Assembly (NCBI RefSeq): GCF_000744785.1
Contig: NZ_JQMO01000002.1
Coordinates: 1,116,001-1,180,000 of the forward strand
DNA: 64,000 bases
Direction: 5' to 3'
Source: Kitasatospora azatica KCTC 9699
GTDB lineage: Bacteria; Actinomycetota; Actinomycetes; Streptomycetales; Streptomycetaceae
Part shown: one piece after another, positions 33,345-41,184 of the stretch
Layout: the number at the start of each line of letters is the position of its first letter
How positions within the stretch are numbered: position 1 is the first letter of the stretch
The notes under the pieces: generated by a model
The model's input: the letters and a program-made list of their open reading frames with translations, nothing else
Databases searched by the model: none
Told to the model about the DNA's origin: nothing
Made by a program: the position numbers and the translations under genes

Positions 33345-34826
33345 GTGAGTACGCAGAAGGGCATGGCCGAGTGGGGCTATGAGCTGTTCATGGAGCGGTA
33401 CCGTGAGCGGCGCTACGGCCTCGCTCGGGAGGGTGATGCCGGAAAGGGCGTCGTTCCGGGCGGGTTCGAACCGTGTTTGGTGACCTTGTTCCGGTTGCTG
33501 GCGTCACGGGACGCGGATGGTGCCCGCGAGCCCGTTCCGCTGTGGCATCTGAGGGCACTCGCCCGGACCGGTCACCTCGCGCGTGCGGCCGAGCTGGCGT
33601 TCGCGATCAGCGACGAGCCCAAGCAGGGCGAAGCGCTGCTGGCGCTGGTGGAGGAGGCGGCCGGCGCGGGAGACCTGCTCGGGGCCCAGGCGCTGGTCGA
33701 CTCGATCCGTGTGAGGGACTGCCACGATCGTGCCCTGGTCGCGCTGGTGCCGGCGTGGGCCAGGGCCGGTGAACTCGACCGGGCCCTCGCGCTGGCGGAG
33801 CGGGTACGCTATCCGCACAACTGGAGCATCACCTGGGCCCTCCTGGCGAAAGCGCTGGCGGACACCGGGGACTTCCGCGGCGCGCTCGACTTCGCCGACC
33901 GCGCCGCGGGCAGTGCGTCCTCACGGGTGCTCACCCTCCTTCTCGACGTGGCCACCGCGGCCGGCGACCACGTCCGGGCCGGTGACCTCGTCGACCGTCT
34001 GGAGGACCTCGCCCGGCTCCAGGGGCGGGGATACGACCGGGGCGGGCCGCGGCCGCTGACGGCGATCCTGGTACCCGAGGTCGGCCGCGGAGACCTGGAT
34101 CGGCTCGACGCCCTCCTGCGCCGTCCGGGCACATCGCCCCTCTACCCCGCGGTCATGGTCGACGTGCTGGAGGCGGCTGCCGAGACCGCCGAAGCGGACG
34201 TGGTACTCGCGCTGGTGGAGCGGACGCAGACACTGCTCGACGCCTGCAGCCCCACCTCCTGGCACGCCGACGACCTGCGGGCGGCGGCGGCGCTGATGCT
34301 GGCCCGGCACGGTCACGTCGAGTGGGCCATGGCCCTCGCCGACGCGATGAACGCCCCCCACCGCCGTGCGGGTTGGCAGGCGGAGATCGTCGGGGAGCTG
34401 GCCCGCGGCGGGGACACGGGCCGGGCCGAGACGCTCGCCCACGCGATCACTGACCGACGGGCACGAGCCAGAGCACTGATCGCCGTGGTCGAGGAGTTGG
34501 CCCGGCGCGGGGAGACGGACCGAGCCCAGACGCTCACCCGGGCGATCACCGACCTGTGGGCGCGCGGGCACGCACTGGTCCCCGTGGTCGAGGAGTTGGC
34601 CCGGCGCGGGGAGACGGAGCGGGCCGAGGCGCTCGCCGACACGATCGCCTTCCGCGAGACACGGGACCGCGCGCTGTTCGTCGTCGCGGGGCTGGCCGCG
34701 CCGTCCGACGCCCGCAGGCTCGCCGCACGACTCGCCGCGCTCGGCGGCTGGTACGGGATCACCGGTCTCCTGGAACAGTTGGCACCCCAGGGGATAACGG
34801 CGGTCACCGATGCCTTGACCGCGTGA
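33345..34826 (+). CDS. TPR-like helical repeat protein
   Basis: 493 residues from GTG 33345, preceded by GGGGG; longer in-frame starts exist but read as non-protein. After an N-terminal WGYELFMERYRERRYG segment the protein is a solenoid of ~33-residue helical repeats (LARTGHLARAAELAFAISDEPKQGEALLALVEEAAGAGDLLGAQALVDSI-like units cut every 33). Two C-terminal repeats are nearly identical at DNA level: the 40-base stretch starting at 34484 recurs at 34583, 99 bases on. Probably a protein-binding scaffold. It lies between two ISAs1-like remnants. Confidence 0.75.
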   Translation: MSTQKGMAEWGYELFMERYRERRYGLAREGDAGKGVVPGGFEPCLVTLFRLLASRDADGAREPVPLWHLRALARTGHLARAAELAFAISDEPKQGEALLALVEEAAGAGDLLGAQALVDSIRVRDCHDRALVALVPAWARAGELDRALALAERVRYPHNWSITWALLAKALADTGDFRGALDFADRAAGSASSRVLTLLLDVATAAGDHVRAGDLVDRLEDLARLQGRGYDRGGPRPLTAILVPEVGRGDLDRLDALLRRPGTSPLYPAVMVDVLEAAAETAEADVVLALVERTQTLLDACSPTSWHADDLRAAAALMLARHGHVEWAMALADAMNAPHRRAGWQAEIVGELARGGDTGRAETLAHAITDRRARARALIAVVEELARRGETDRAQTLTRAITDLWARGHALVPVVEELARRGETERAEALADTIAFRETRDRALFVVAGLAAPSDARRLAARLAALGGWYGITGLLEQLAPQGITAVTDALTA

Positions 34827-34878
34827 CCCGTGACGGCGTAACGGTGGGCCCCCGGGACCGGTGACCCTGGGCCGCGGC

Positions 34879-34960
34879 AGGAGAGCGCCTCGCACGCTCC
34901 TGGGCATCGCCTGACCAGCGCAACTACAAGATCACCGGACTTTGCAACACCCCTGCCCCG
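34879..34960 (+). mobile_element. Possible 3' end of an ISAs1-like element
   Basis: A short frame ends RTLLGIA-stop near 34918, resembling the C-terminus (..LLGL) of ISAs1 transposases, and is followed by AAGATCACCGGACTTTGCAA and CACCCCTG, which resembles the outer end I recall for this IS type. No start or body is present. Weak, but same orientation as the fragment at 32451. Confidence 0.35.
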
Positions 34961-35064
34961 CGCCCACCCCTGGCCGGGGCACCCGCACCACCGACTCGCT
35001 CCCCAACGGATCTTCAGCTACCTGAAACCGTCAATCCAGGAGGGTCATTCAGAAGCCCTCAAGG

Positions 35065-35835
35065 TCAGACGGGCGGCATCAGATCGCTCTCGCTGATGGT
35101 GTACGTCAGCAGGGGGTAGCTGAAGTCCGTTTCCTTGTTCTCACGGCGCCGCAGTTGGTAGAACTCGCGCCTCTGCTCTTCGTCGGCCGCCGTGAGCCGC
35201 GCACCCTGCGGGAGGTACGCATGTCCGTCGCGAAACCGAACGAATGTTTTTGACGTTCGAAAGGTTACGCCCAGCCATTGGTTGCCCACCGCCTGGACGG
35301 GCGTGTCCAAGACGATTTTGTGCCTGAGTCGCCGGTTCGAGTCGACAGAGAACGTCACAACACTGTTGTGGGCGAGGGGGATCTCGAACCTCTCGCCATC
35401 GGACCCCTTTGATTCGAAGATCAGCTTCCTCGGCGGACTCGCTTCGGGATGCTGGTAGCAGGAGAAGACGGCGATGAACGACGCGTCGGCCAGATCCAGG
35501 GCTTGGTCGGAATGGCTGCCCATGGTTGTGTAGGCGTTCGTGTAGCTCTCGATGAGAGCGTTGTTGAAGCCGACCGAAAGCGCCGCACGTTCTTGAATCC
35601 GTTGCGCCAGCTTTTCGTGTACGGCTTGGAAACGCTGTGGCGGGCCACTGTATCGAGTGGTAGTACGCACGAGAGGCACACCACCTGCCTCGTCGATCCT
35701 GGTAAGCACGGCGCCTCGCCGGACTTTTCCTACATCTTCCAGACGGGCCGACGCGGACAGCTCCGCGAAGGGATTCTCCTCGGCTGACAGAGTGTACGAG
35801 AGGATCTCGTCCGAGATGCTAAACCCGGGGGGCAA
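35065..35835 (-). CDS. AlkB-like 2OG-Fe(II) dioxygenase, second of a pair
   Basis: 256 residues. The core matches the AlkB branch of the 2OG-Fe(II) superfamily: FNNALIESYTNAYTTMGSHSDQALDL (His108-x-Asp110 iron motif with the preceding N-x-Y type strand), the distal His172 in RRLRHKIVL and Arg193 in WLGVTFRTSKTF as the 2-oxoglutarate anchor. Substrate unknown: nucleic acid, peptide or small molecule. The best start is TTG 35835, with GGGAG seven bases upstream, overlapping the preceding gene by 17 bases. Base composition is well below the neighbours (32 of 60 G+C in 35521-35580), indicating transfer. Pairs with the next upstream gene. Confidence 0.78.
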   Translation of the reverse strand: MPPGFSISDEILSYTLSAEENPFAELSASARLEDVGKVRRGAVLTRIDEAGGVPLVRTTTRYSGPPQRFQAVHEKLAQRIQERAALSVGFNNALIESYTNAYTTMGSHSDQALDLADASFIAVFSCYQHPEASPPRKLIFESKGSDGERFEIPLAHNSVVTFSVDSNRRLRHKIVLDTPVQAVGNQWLGVTFRTSKTFVRFRDGHAYLPQGARLTAADEEQRREFYQLRRRENKETDFSYPLLTYTISESDLMPPV

Positions 35836-37048
35836 TGTAGTCTCCCGTGTTCATACTGAAGCGGAATTTGTCGCCGTAATCGATGAAGGACGAGGTCCTG
35901 TTCTCCTCGGCGTACAGCCTGCGCAGCTCGTTCATACCGGCCTGTGTGGGTGGCTCCAGCTCCACCAGCTCTCCAGCTGCCTTGAGGAACGTGTGGCCGT
36001 TCTTGTGAACGGCTTCGGCGCTCGAACAGCGCACCACGTATCCCAGGCGGGTCGGGAGCAAGTCGGCGTCCAATGCTGAGGGCCGGACTTCGTGCGTATA
36101 CAGGCGGTTGGTGGACAGCGGCATGAAGAACACGGAGCCAGGGTAGAGGGTCACGGTGAACTGCGGGGGGAGCGTGTCCCCGTTGCGTTCTTCGGTCGGC
36201 TCCTTGAGGCGAAACTGGAGTTTGGTCAGGCCGCTGGCACCCTTCAGGCCGTAGTCGAAGGCGTCTTCGGCCAGGGGCTGCAGCTTGTCGAGCCGGTCAT
36301 AGAAAGTGCAGAAGGCCATGATGCCATTGACGGGCATGTCCTTGGTCTTGTCGGCATGGGCCGAGATCCTGGCCTTGGACTGCTTGCGCTCCGCCGTGGC
36401 AAGGGTGTTGTGGTAGATCTGGGCGAGGACGTGATTCAGCGGTGCCTGGTTGCGGAAGACGGCGGCGGCCTCGCGGTTCAGAGCCTCGACGATGCGCGTG
36501 TCGGTCGGGCGAAAGCTCTCGGTCGACCCCGAGAGATTCGTGGAGCACCGGAGCAGGCGGAAATGTAGTTCTTCACCGTTTCGCGTGACGGGCGTCAGAT
36601 AGATTCCGCTGCGATGGGCTGTTCCAGGCTTGGTGGACTCCGTCAGGGACTGGAACTCGTGCTCCGCACGGATCCGTCCGAAGTGATCGGCGTCGAGCCC
36701 GAAAAAGCGGCGGTAGTACACGCCGACACCGTGAACGCGGATGGGAACTCGGCCGAGGTCGACGAGGGTCCACGGTTTGTCGACGTCCTCGCGGTAACCG
36801 TGTGACAGCTCCCGGACAACGAATACCCGAGCAGCCGCATGCAGGTGGTGGCTCCTGACCCCGGATATGTCGCCACACAGGTAGACGGTCTTCTGTGCGA
36901 GATCGAGCGACCCGGAAGCAAGGGGCTCCGGCGTGATGGTGGACCCGAAGAAGTCCCTGACCAGATCACTGTCTTTCAGCGTCGAAGGCGCAACCAGGAT
37001 GTTGTTCGCATCCTCGATGCAGGCTTCTGTCAGCTCTGCCGTGTGCAT
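35819..37048 (-). CDS. Putative 2OG-Fe(II) dioxygenase, first of a pair
   Basis: 409 residues, no family recognised for the N-terminal ~200 (contains VYLCGDISGVRSHHLHAAARVF and VLAQIYHNTLATAERKQ). The C-terminal half carries a complete candidate iron site: His231-x-Asp233 in ARISAHADKTKDMPVNG, distal His319 in NRLYTHEVRPS and Arg334 in LLPTRLGYVV, arranged on strands as in 2OG dioxygenases. ATG 37048 overlaps the stop of an acetyltransferase fragment (TGATG). Lower GC like its partner. The long N-terminal domain sets it apart from simple AlkB proteins. Calling it a dioxygenase rests on the motif spacing only. Confidence 0.62.
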   Translation of the reverse strand: MHTAELTEACIEDANNILVAPSTLKDSDLVRDFFGSTITPEPLASGSLDLAQKTVYLCGDISGVRSHHLHAAARVFVVRELSHGYREDVDKPWTLVDLGRVPIRVHGVGVYYRRFFGLDADHFGRIRAEHEFQSLTESTKPGTAHRSGIYLTPVTRNGEELHFRLLRCSTNLSGSTESFRPTDTRIVEALNREAAAVFRNQAPLNHVLAQIYHNTLATAERKQSKARISAHADKTKDMPVNGIMAFCTFYDRLDKLQPLAEDAFDYGLKGASGLTKLQFRLKEPTEERNGDTLPPQFTVTLYPGSVFFMPLSTNRLYTHEVRPSALDADLLPTRLGYVVRCSSAEAVHKNGHTFLKAAGELVELEPPTQAGMNELRRLYAEENRTSSFIDYGDKFRFSMNTGDYIAPRV

Positions 37049-37179
37049 CAAACGGTACCTGCCATTCGCAGCGGCAAGTCGATGAACGCCGCACGGTCCC
37101 GGGTCTCGGGCTCACGGAGCACCAGCCGCTCGGTCCTGACCGGCTCAGGCCGCCACGTTATGGGTCCCAGATCTTCCAT
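37048..37179 (-). pseudogene. GNAT acetyltransferase N-terminal fragment
   Basis: ATG 37179 opens 43 codons beginning MEDLGPITWRPEPVRTERL and continuing VLREPETRDRAAFIDL, the standard opening of RimJ-type GNAT enzymes (RTERLVLRE). It then diverges and stops in a TGATG overlap with the dioxygenase start. The remaining ~130 residues are missing from the window. A TAGCCT box seven bases before the ATG suggests a leaderless native promoter that may now drive the dioxygenase pair. Confidence 0.7.
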
Positions 37180-37262
37180 CCGCGCAGGCTAACAGGTGGT
37201 CAAACCAACTGAACGGGAACGGCTCGCCGGCAAGGCCGGTCGGCCCCGCCCGCACGCAACAC

Positions 37263-37293
37263 GACTGCCCGCCGGCCGGGCCGACGGGCAGTC
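37263..37293 (-). terminator. Terminator after the ribonuclease gene
   Basis: GACTGCCCGCCGG (37263-37275) pairs with CCGACGGGCAGTC (37281-37293), one mismatch, about 48 bases past the ribonuclease stop. Confidence 0.75.
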
Positions 37294-37340
37294 AGGGACG
37301 GTCGAGCCCGATCCCGGGGCCCGGTCACCGCGCGTAGAAT

Positions 37341-37760
37341 TTACAGCTGGTAGAAGTTCGCGTAGTGGTCGGGCGAGTAGTAGACGACGCCGGTGGTGAA
37401 GTCCACGACGATCCGGACGGCGTCCCGGTGGGCACCGCAGGTGCGCGGGTAGACGTCGTACTCGTAGTAGGTGTCGCCGAAGGGCAGCTCGCCCTCGCTG
37501 TTGGTGAACTGGCCACCGGCGAAACTGCACCGGCCGGTCGGCCAGTCGTACCAGCCGCGGTCGGTCGGGTAACCCATCGAGGACCAGGTCGAGTTGGCCG
37601 AGGCGGCGTTGTCACAGCCCGCCACGGAGCAGGAGCTGTACACGGCCGCGTTGGCGGCGGGGCTGGCGATCACGGACGCGCCGAGCACGGACGTCATCGC
37701 GGCGATCATGACGGCGGTGCGCTTGGTCCAGGACAGCTTGGTACGACGCTGAGTGAGCAC
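37341..37760 (-). CDS. Secreted guanyl-specific ribonuclease (RNase Sa/barnase family)
   Basis: 139 residues. An N-terminal signal peptide (KRTAVMIAAMTSVLGASVIASPAANA, cut to about 38 residues) precedes a small Cys-containing domain whose C-terminal half follows RNase Sa: ELPFGDTYYEYDVYP (catalytic Glu), RDAVRIVVDFTTGVVYYS (Arg) and PDHYANFYQL (catalytic His). Extracellular endoribonuclease cutting after G. GTG 37760 has GGAGG five bases upstream. The signal sequence and order support the call; no immunity barstar gene is visible beside it. Confidence 0.85.
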   Translation of the reverse strand: MLTQRRTKLSWTKRTAVMIAAMTSVLGASVIASPAANAAVYSSCSVAGCDNAASANSTWSSMGYPTDRGWYDWPTGRCSFAGGQFTNSEGELPFGDTYYEYDVYPRTCGAHRDAVRIVVDFTTGVVYYSPDHYANFYQL

Positions 37761-37957
37761 GGGGGCCTCCAGGGAGCGAGTGTGTCTGGCACATGACACT
37801 TTGCTGGCGGCCTGTGACATCACGGTGTATCGGCGGTTACCAGTCCTGGTCCATTCCCGCAGACCGGGACCCACCCGCTCCAGGGCTGGCGAACCGTCAT
37901 TCCGCGGCCCGCCGGACCACCTGACGGTGCACCGGGCGCGCCCCGTTCGACCAATTA

Positions 37958-37991
37958 GCTACGCGCGTCAACCGGCATGCTACGCGCGTCA
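37958..37991. repeat. Two GCTACGCGCGTCA direct repeats
   Basis: GCTACGCGCGTCA occurs at 37958-37970 and 37979-37991, 21 bases apart start to start, i.e. two helical turns, in the 589-base gene-poor gap 37761-38349 upstream of the ribonuclease gene. Suits a dimeric activator site. Elsewhere in the gap I see no supportable gene; a TACGCT box near 38190 precedes a short frame of unclear status. Confidence 0.5.
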
Positions 37992-38349
37992 CTTCTTTCG
38001 CGTCCCTCCGGCCTGTCCAGCGCCGGCGCCCACCCTGTCCTACGGTGCGAGGGCGCAACCGGTACCCCCAAGATGGCCAGTCAACTACCGCCGTCCACCC
38101 TGAAACCGCGTGCACCAAGCGAACGGACAGGGGACATCGCGCAAAGCCGCGGTGCCGAGCCGTGCAAGCACCCGCCGGCACGGCAGTGGCTACGCTTGAC
38201 CCTCACTCGTCGTCAGGCTGGGACCATTCGGCGGGCGACGTGGAGCAGGTGCGGGAGGTGCTGGCTATCGACGGCCGGGCTTCGGGCTGACCAGGATCGG
38301 CTGAGGGTTGATCCGATCACCGGCTACGGGCATCCGGCCTGAGCCACGG

Positions 38350-38850
38350 TCAGAACTCGCGTGCGAGGTCGCGCTGGTACCAGCTTCCCGGCTTACCGCC
38401 GAGGTCAGTCGGGTCGGCCGGGCCGACCTCGACGAACCCGGCCTTGGTCAGCACCTTCCGGGACGCGACATTGGCGCGGGAGGCGGCCGCCCGTAGGGTG
38501 CGCACCCCGTACTGAGTCGCCGCCAGTCGGCACAACTCCCGGACGGTCGCGGTCGCCACGCCCCGGCCGGCGACGCGCTGCGCGACCCGGTAGCCGAGGT
38601 CGGCAGTACCGTCGTCGAAGTCGTAGAGGTTGAATCGGCCCAGGACCGAGCCGTCCTCGGCGACCAGCACGTAGAAGGCACATATGCCGGCCTCCTGCTC
38701 AGCCAGCAAGGCGCTGTACCGGTCGGCGAACTGAGCGAAGTACTCGTCGCCCCGGTCTGAGATCGAGGCAGCGAAGTAGGCGCGGTTCGCGAGCTCGAAG
38801 GCCAGGACCGTCGGGGCATGGCCGGCATGCAGCCGCTTCAGCTCGGGCAC
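38350..38850 (-). CDS. GNAT-family N-acetyltransferase (RimJ/RimL type)
   Basis: 166 residues. LGYRVAQRVAGRGVATATVRELCRLA gives the acetyl-CoA loop (Q/R-x-x-G-R-G-V-A) near residue 90, and LRAAASRANVASRKVLTKAGFVEVG is the typical RimJ-like C-terminal strand-helix. GTG start at 38850. Divergent from the next GNAT gene across 67 bases. Substrate unknown. Confidence 0.9.
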   Translation of the reverse strand: MPELKRLHAGHAPTVLAFELANRAYFAASISDRGDEYFAQFADRYSALLAEQEAGICAFYVLVAEDGSVLGRFNLYDFDDGTADLGYRVAQRVAGRGVATATVRELCRLAATQYGVRTLRAAASRANVASRKVLTKAGFVEVGPADPTDLGGKPGSWYQRDLAREF

Positions 38851-38917
38851 GGCCCGACTCTAGCCAGTCGGTGCTCTGCGGCCACCTGAGTTTCCGTCAC
38901 CCGTCTACGCTCGTCCC

Positions 38918-39313
38918 ATGATGATCACGTATGAGTGGCGGGGCGGCTTCGACAACGCCGAGGTCAATGCGCTGCATGCGGAGGGCTTCAATCACCGTGC
39001 CCTGGAGGTCGATTGGCTGACCCGGGTACAACGCCACAGCCTCGGCTGGGTCTGTGCACGTGATAACGACGACCTCGTCGGCTTCGTCAACGTCGTGTGG
39101 GACGGCGGCGCTCACGCGTTCGTCCTGGACACCGTGGTCGCGGGGAGCCACCGCCGGTCCGGGATCGGAGCAGAACTCGTCGCCGAGGCCGCCCGGCAGG
39201 CCCGCGAAGCCGGATGCGACTGGCTGCACGTCGACTTCGAGGACGACCTGCGGCCGTTCTACTTCGACGCCTGCGGGTTCAAGCCGACAGCGGCAGGTCT
39301 CATCGCGCTCTGA
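38918..39313 (+). CDS. GNAT-family N-acetyltransferase
   Basis: 131 residues. VLDTVVAGSHRRSGIGAELVAEAARQARE carries the acetyl-CoA loop (RRSGIGAEL), followed by CDWLHVDFEDDLRPFYFDACGFKPT. A TACGCT -10 box at 38905-38910 ends seven bases before the ATG, so the message is probably leaderless. Divergent from another GNAT gene with which it shares the promoter region. Substrate unknown. Confidence 0.9.
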   Translation: MMITYEWRGGFDNAEVNALHAEGFNHRALEVDWLTRVQRHSLGWVCARDNDDLVGFVNVVWDGGAHAFVLDTVVAGSHRRSGIGAELVAEAARQAREAGCDWLHVDFEDDLRPFYFDACGFKPTAAGLIAL

Positions 39314-39468
39314 GCCGCCCGTTCGTACTCCGCCCGGACCCGTCCCATCTGCGCCCCCGGATAGGCGGCACTCCAGTGGCCCACTCCGGATGCGGTGGGC
39401 CTGAGTCGCGACGACGATCGGCAGGTGGGCACGGGTGTGCCGCCACACCAACGAGAGGTGGAACGACC

Positions 39469-39765
39469 ATGAGGATGTTGTTGACCGTCCAGCTGGACAC
39501 CGCGAAGGCGAACAAGGCGATCACGGACAAGACGCTGCCCAAGGTCATGAAGTCGGTCCACGACCGGATCAAGCCGGAGGCGGCGTTCTTCACGGCGGTG
39601 GACGGGATGCGCACCCACTTCCTCGTCTTCGACCTGAAGGAGCCGTCCGACATGCCGTCCATCGCCGAGCCGTTCTTCCAGGAGCTCGAGGCGAAGGTGA
39701 CCTTCTCGCCGGCGATGAACCTCGACGATCTCCAGGCGGGGCTGCAGAAGCTCGAATCGAGCTGA
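39469..39765 (+). CDS. Small conserved protein of DUF3303-like type
   Basis: 98 residues: MLLTVQLDTAKANKAITDKT, then KPEAAFFTAVDGMRTHFLVFDL and PSIAEPFFQELEAKVTFSPA, with MNLDDLQAGLQKLE at the end. I recognise the pattern as a ferredoxin-like (dimeric alpha/beta barrel) small protein frequent in Streptomyces, without known function. GAGAGGTGG precedes the ATG. The upstream stretch 39314-39468 shows no gene. Confidence 0.8.
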   Translation: MRMLLTVQLDTAKANKAITDKTLPKVMKSVHDRIKPEAAFFTAVDGMRTHFLVFDLKEPSDMPSIAEPFFQELEAKVTFSPAMNLDDLQAGLQKLESS

Positions 39766-39867
39766 CCGCTCCCACAGCAGTCCCATCCCCCTCCCCCCGC
39801 GGCGGGCAGCCCGGTGGCCGGCACCCGCCCCCGACTCGCCCACCGTCGTCTGCTTGCATGGCTTCCC

Positions 39868-40332
39868 GTGAATGCCATCCTCACCAGCATCATCGCGGTC
39901 GCGGGAACGCTCCTGGGCTCGACCCTGACCCATCTCTTCCAGCAGCGCACCGCCCGGCGCACCGAGCGGGCCGCGCGGGAGGAGCGGGTCCGTCAGCGGC
40001 GGCTGGACGCCTACGGGGTGTACGCCGGGCTGCTGGTCGAGTTCCGGCAGGCCATGTTGCACCACTGGTTCTGCCTGCACGACGGCCAGGACGCGGGTGA
40101 CGAGGTCGAGTTGCGCAAGCTCTCGTTCGAACTGCGCTCCAGCACGCAGCACGCGCTCTTCCAGGTGCAGCTGGTCACCGAGGAGCCCACCCTCCTCGAT
40201 GCCGCGACGGAGGCCTTCAGGGCGGTGGGCAAGATCGACCGCGCGAAGGAGCTCCCCGACCTCATCGCCCGGCGGGACGCGACCCGAGAGCTGATCGACA
40301 CCTTCGTCGCCACCGCCCGCGTCCACGTCTGA
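39868..40332 (+). CDS. Membrane-anchored conserved hypothetical protein
   Basis: 154 residues from GTG 39868. One N-terminal transmembrane helix (NAILTSIIAVAGTLLGSTLTHL) is followed by an Arg/Glu-rich helical cytoplasmic part (TARRTERAAREERVRQRRLDAYGVYAGLL ... AATEAFRAVGKIDRAKELPDL). Coiled-coil-like; common in Streptomyces; function unknown. Start uncertain, as no clear ribosome-binding site precedes it. Confidence 0.75.
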   Translation: MNAILTSIIAVAGTLLGSTLTHLFQQRTARRTERAAREERVRQRRLDAYGVYAGLLVEFRQAMLHHWFCLHDGQDAGDEVELRKLSFELRSSTQHALFQVQLVTEEPTLLDAATEAFRAVGKIDRAKELPDLIARRDATRELIDTFVATARVHV

Positions 40333-40341
40333 GCAGCGGAG

Positions 40342-41184
40342 TCACAGGTCCCGGCGGTGGATGACGACCACGGCGATCGCCACCGCGAGCAACGGCCAGG
40401 CCGCGAAGGTGATCCAGGCTCCGCCGACCGTCGCCGGGTAGTGCGAGACGAACTGGTCCGTCAGGTCGACCTGGGCCAGCCGGCGCCAGGCGGTGAGCGG
40501 CATGGCGTGCGAGAGGTCGGCCGTCCAGCGGTAGGTGTCGGTGAAGAACGACGGCAGGCAGAAGAGCACCATGACCGCGGCGACCACGGTGGCCGCGCTG
40601 TGCCGGATCAGGACGCCCAGGCCCATGCCGACGAGGGCGCAGACGGGGGCGAACAGCGCTGCCGCGGCGACGAACCGCAGGGCGCCGGGGTGGGTGATGG
40701 ACAATCCGATGTGCCGTCCGGACAGGACCGCCTGGCAGAGCCCGAATGACGCCCCCGCGACGAGGATGCCGTAACCGAGCATGACCGCAGCCAGCACGGA
40801 CGCCTTGGCTGTCAGCACCGCGCGCCGGTCGGGGACGGCCGCCAGCGTGGTGCGGATCATCCCGGTGGCGTACTCGCTGACGACCGTCAGTGCCCCGACC
40901 GTCCCGGCGACGAGCATCAGGACGTCGGCGGCGATGATGTTGAACGAGTCGTCGAGCGCGGTCTGCAGGTACCTGGACCCCGGCTGCGGATCGAAGTTGT
41001 CGTAGGTGTACTGCGCGGACCTGAGGTTGGCGCAGATGATGACCAGGGCGCTGAGGCCGAGCACCCAGGGTGTCGAGCGGAGCGACCAGAGCTTGATCCA
41101 CTCGGCTGCCAGCAGGTCACCGAACCGGGCGCGGTGTTCGGTGGCGGTCCGGGGCGCGTGCGGGGCGACGGTCGGGGTGGTCAT
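40342..41184 (-). CDS. ABC-2-type exporter permease
   Basis: 280 residues, six predicted transmembrane helices (STPWVLGLSALVIICANL, IAADVLMLVAGTVGALTVVSEYATG, VLTAKASVLAAVMLGYGILVAG and others). The VVSEYATGMIRTTLAAVP loop is typical of ABC-2 permeases. Pumps an unknown substrate with the ATPase encoded immediately upstream (ATGA overlap). Divergent from a two-component system that probably regulates it. Confidence 0.9.
   Translation of the reverse strand: MTTPTVAPHAPRTATEHRARFGDLLAAEWIKLWSLRSTPWVLGLSALVIICANLRSAQYTYDNFDPQPGSRYLQTALDDSFNIIAADVLMLVAGTVGALTVVSEYATGMIRTTLAAVPDRRAVLTAKASVLAAVMLGYGILVAGASFGLCQAVLSGRHIGLSITHPGALRFVAAAALFAPVCALVGMGLGVLIRHSAATVVAAVMVLFCLPSFFTDTYRWTADLSHAMPLTAWRRLAQVDLTDQFVSHYPATVGGAWITFAAWPLLAVAIAVVVIHRRDL

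Noticed and set aside
33460..33480. GGTTCGAA, a T-loop-like motif suggesting a tRNA
   Set aside because: It lies in frame within the helical-repeat gene and no acceptor or anticodon stem can be built around it.
37977..38342. Plus-strand frame in the gap before the GNAT gene
   Set aside because: Arg/Pro/Ser-rich with no domain, no ribosome-binding site and typical of non-coding high-GC sequence.
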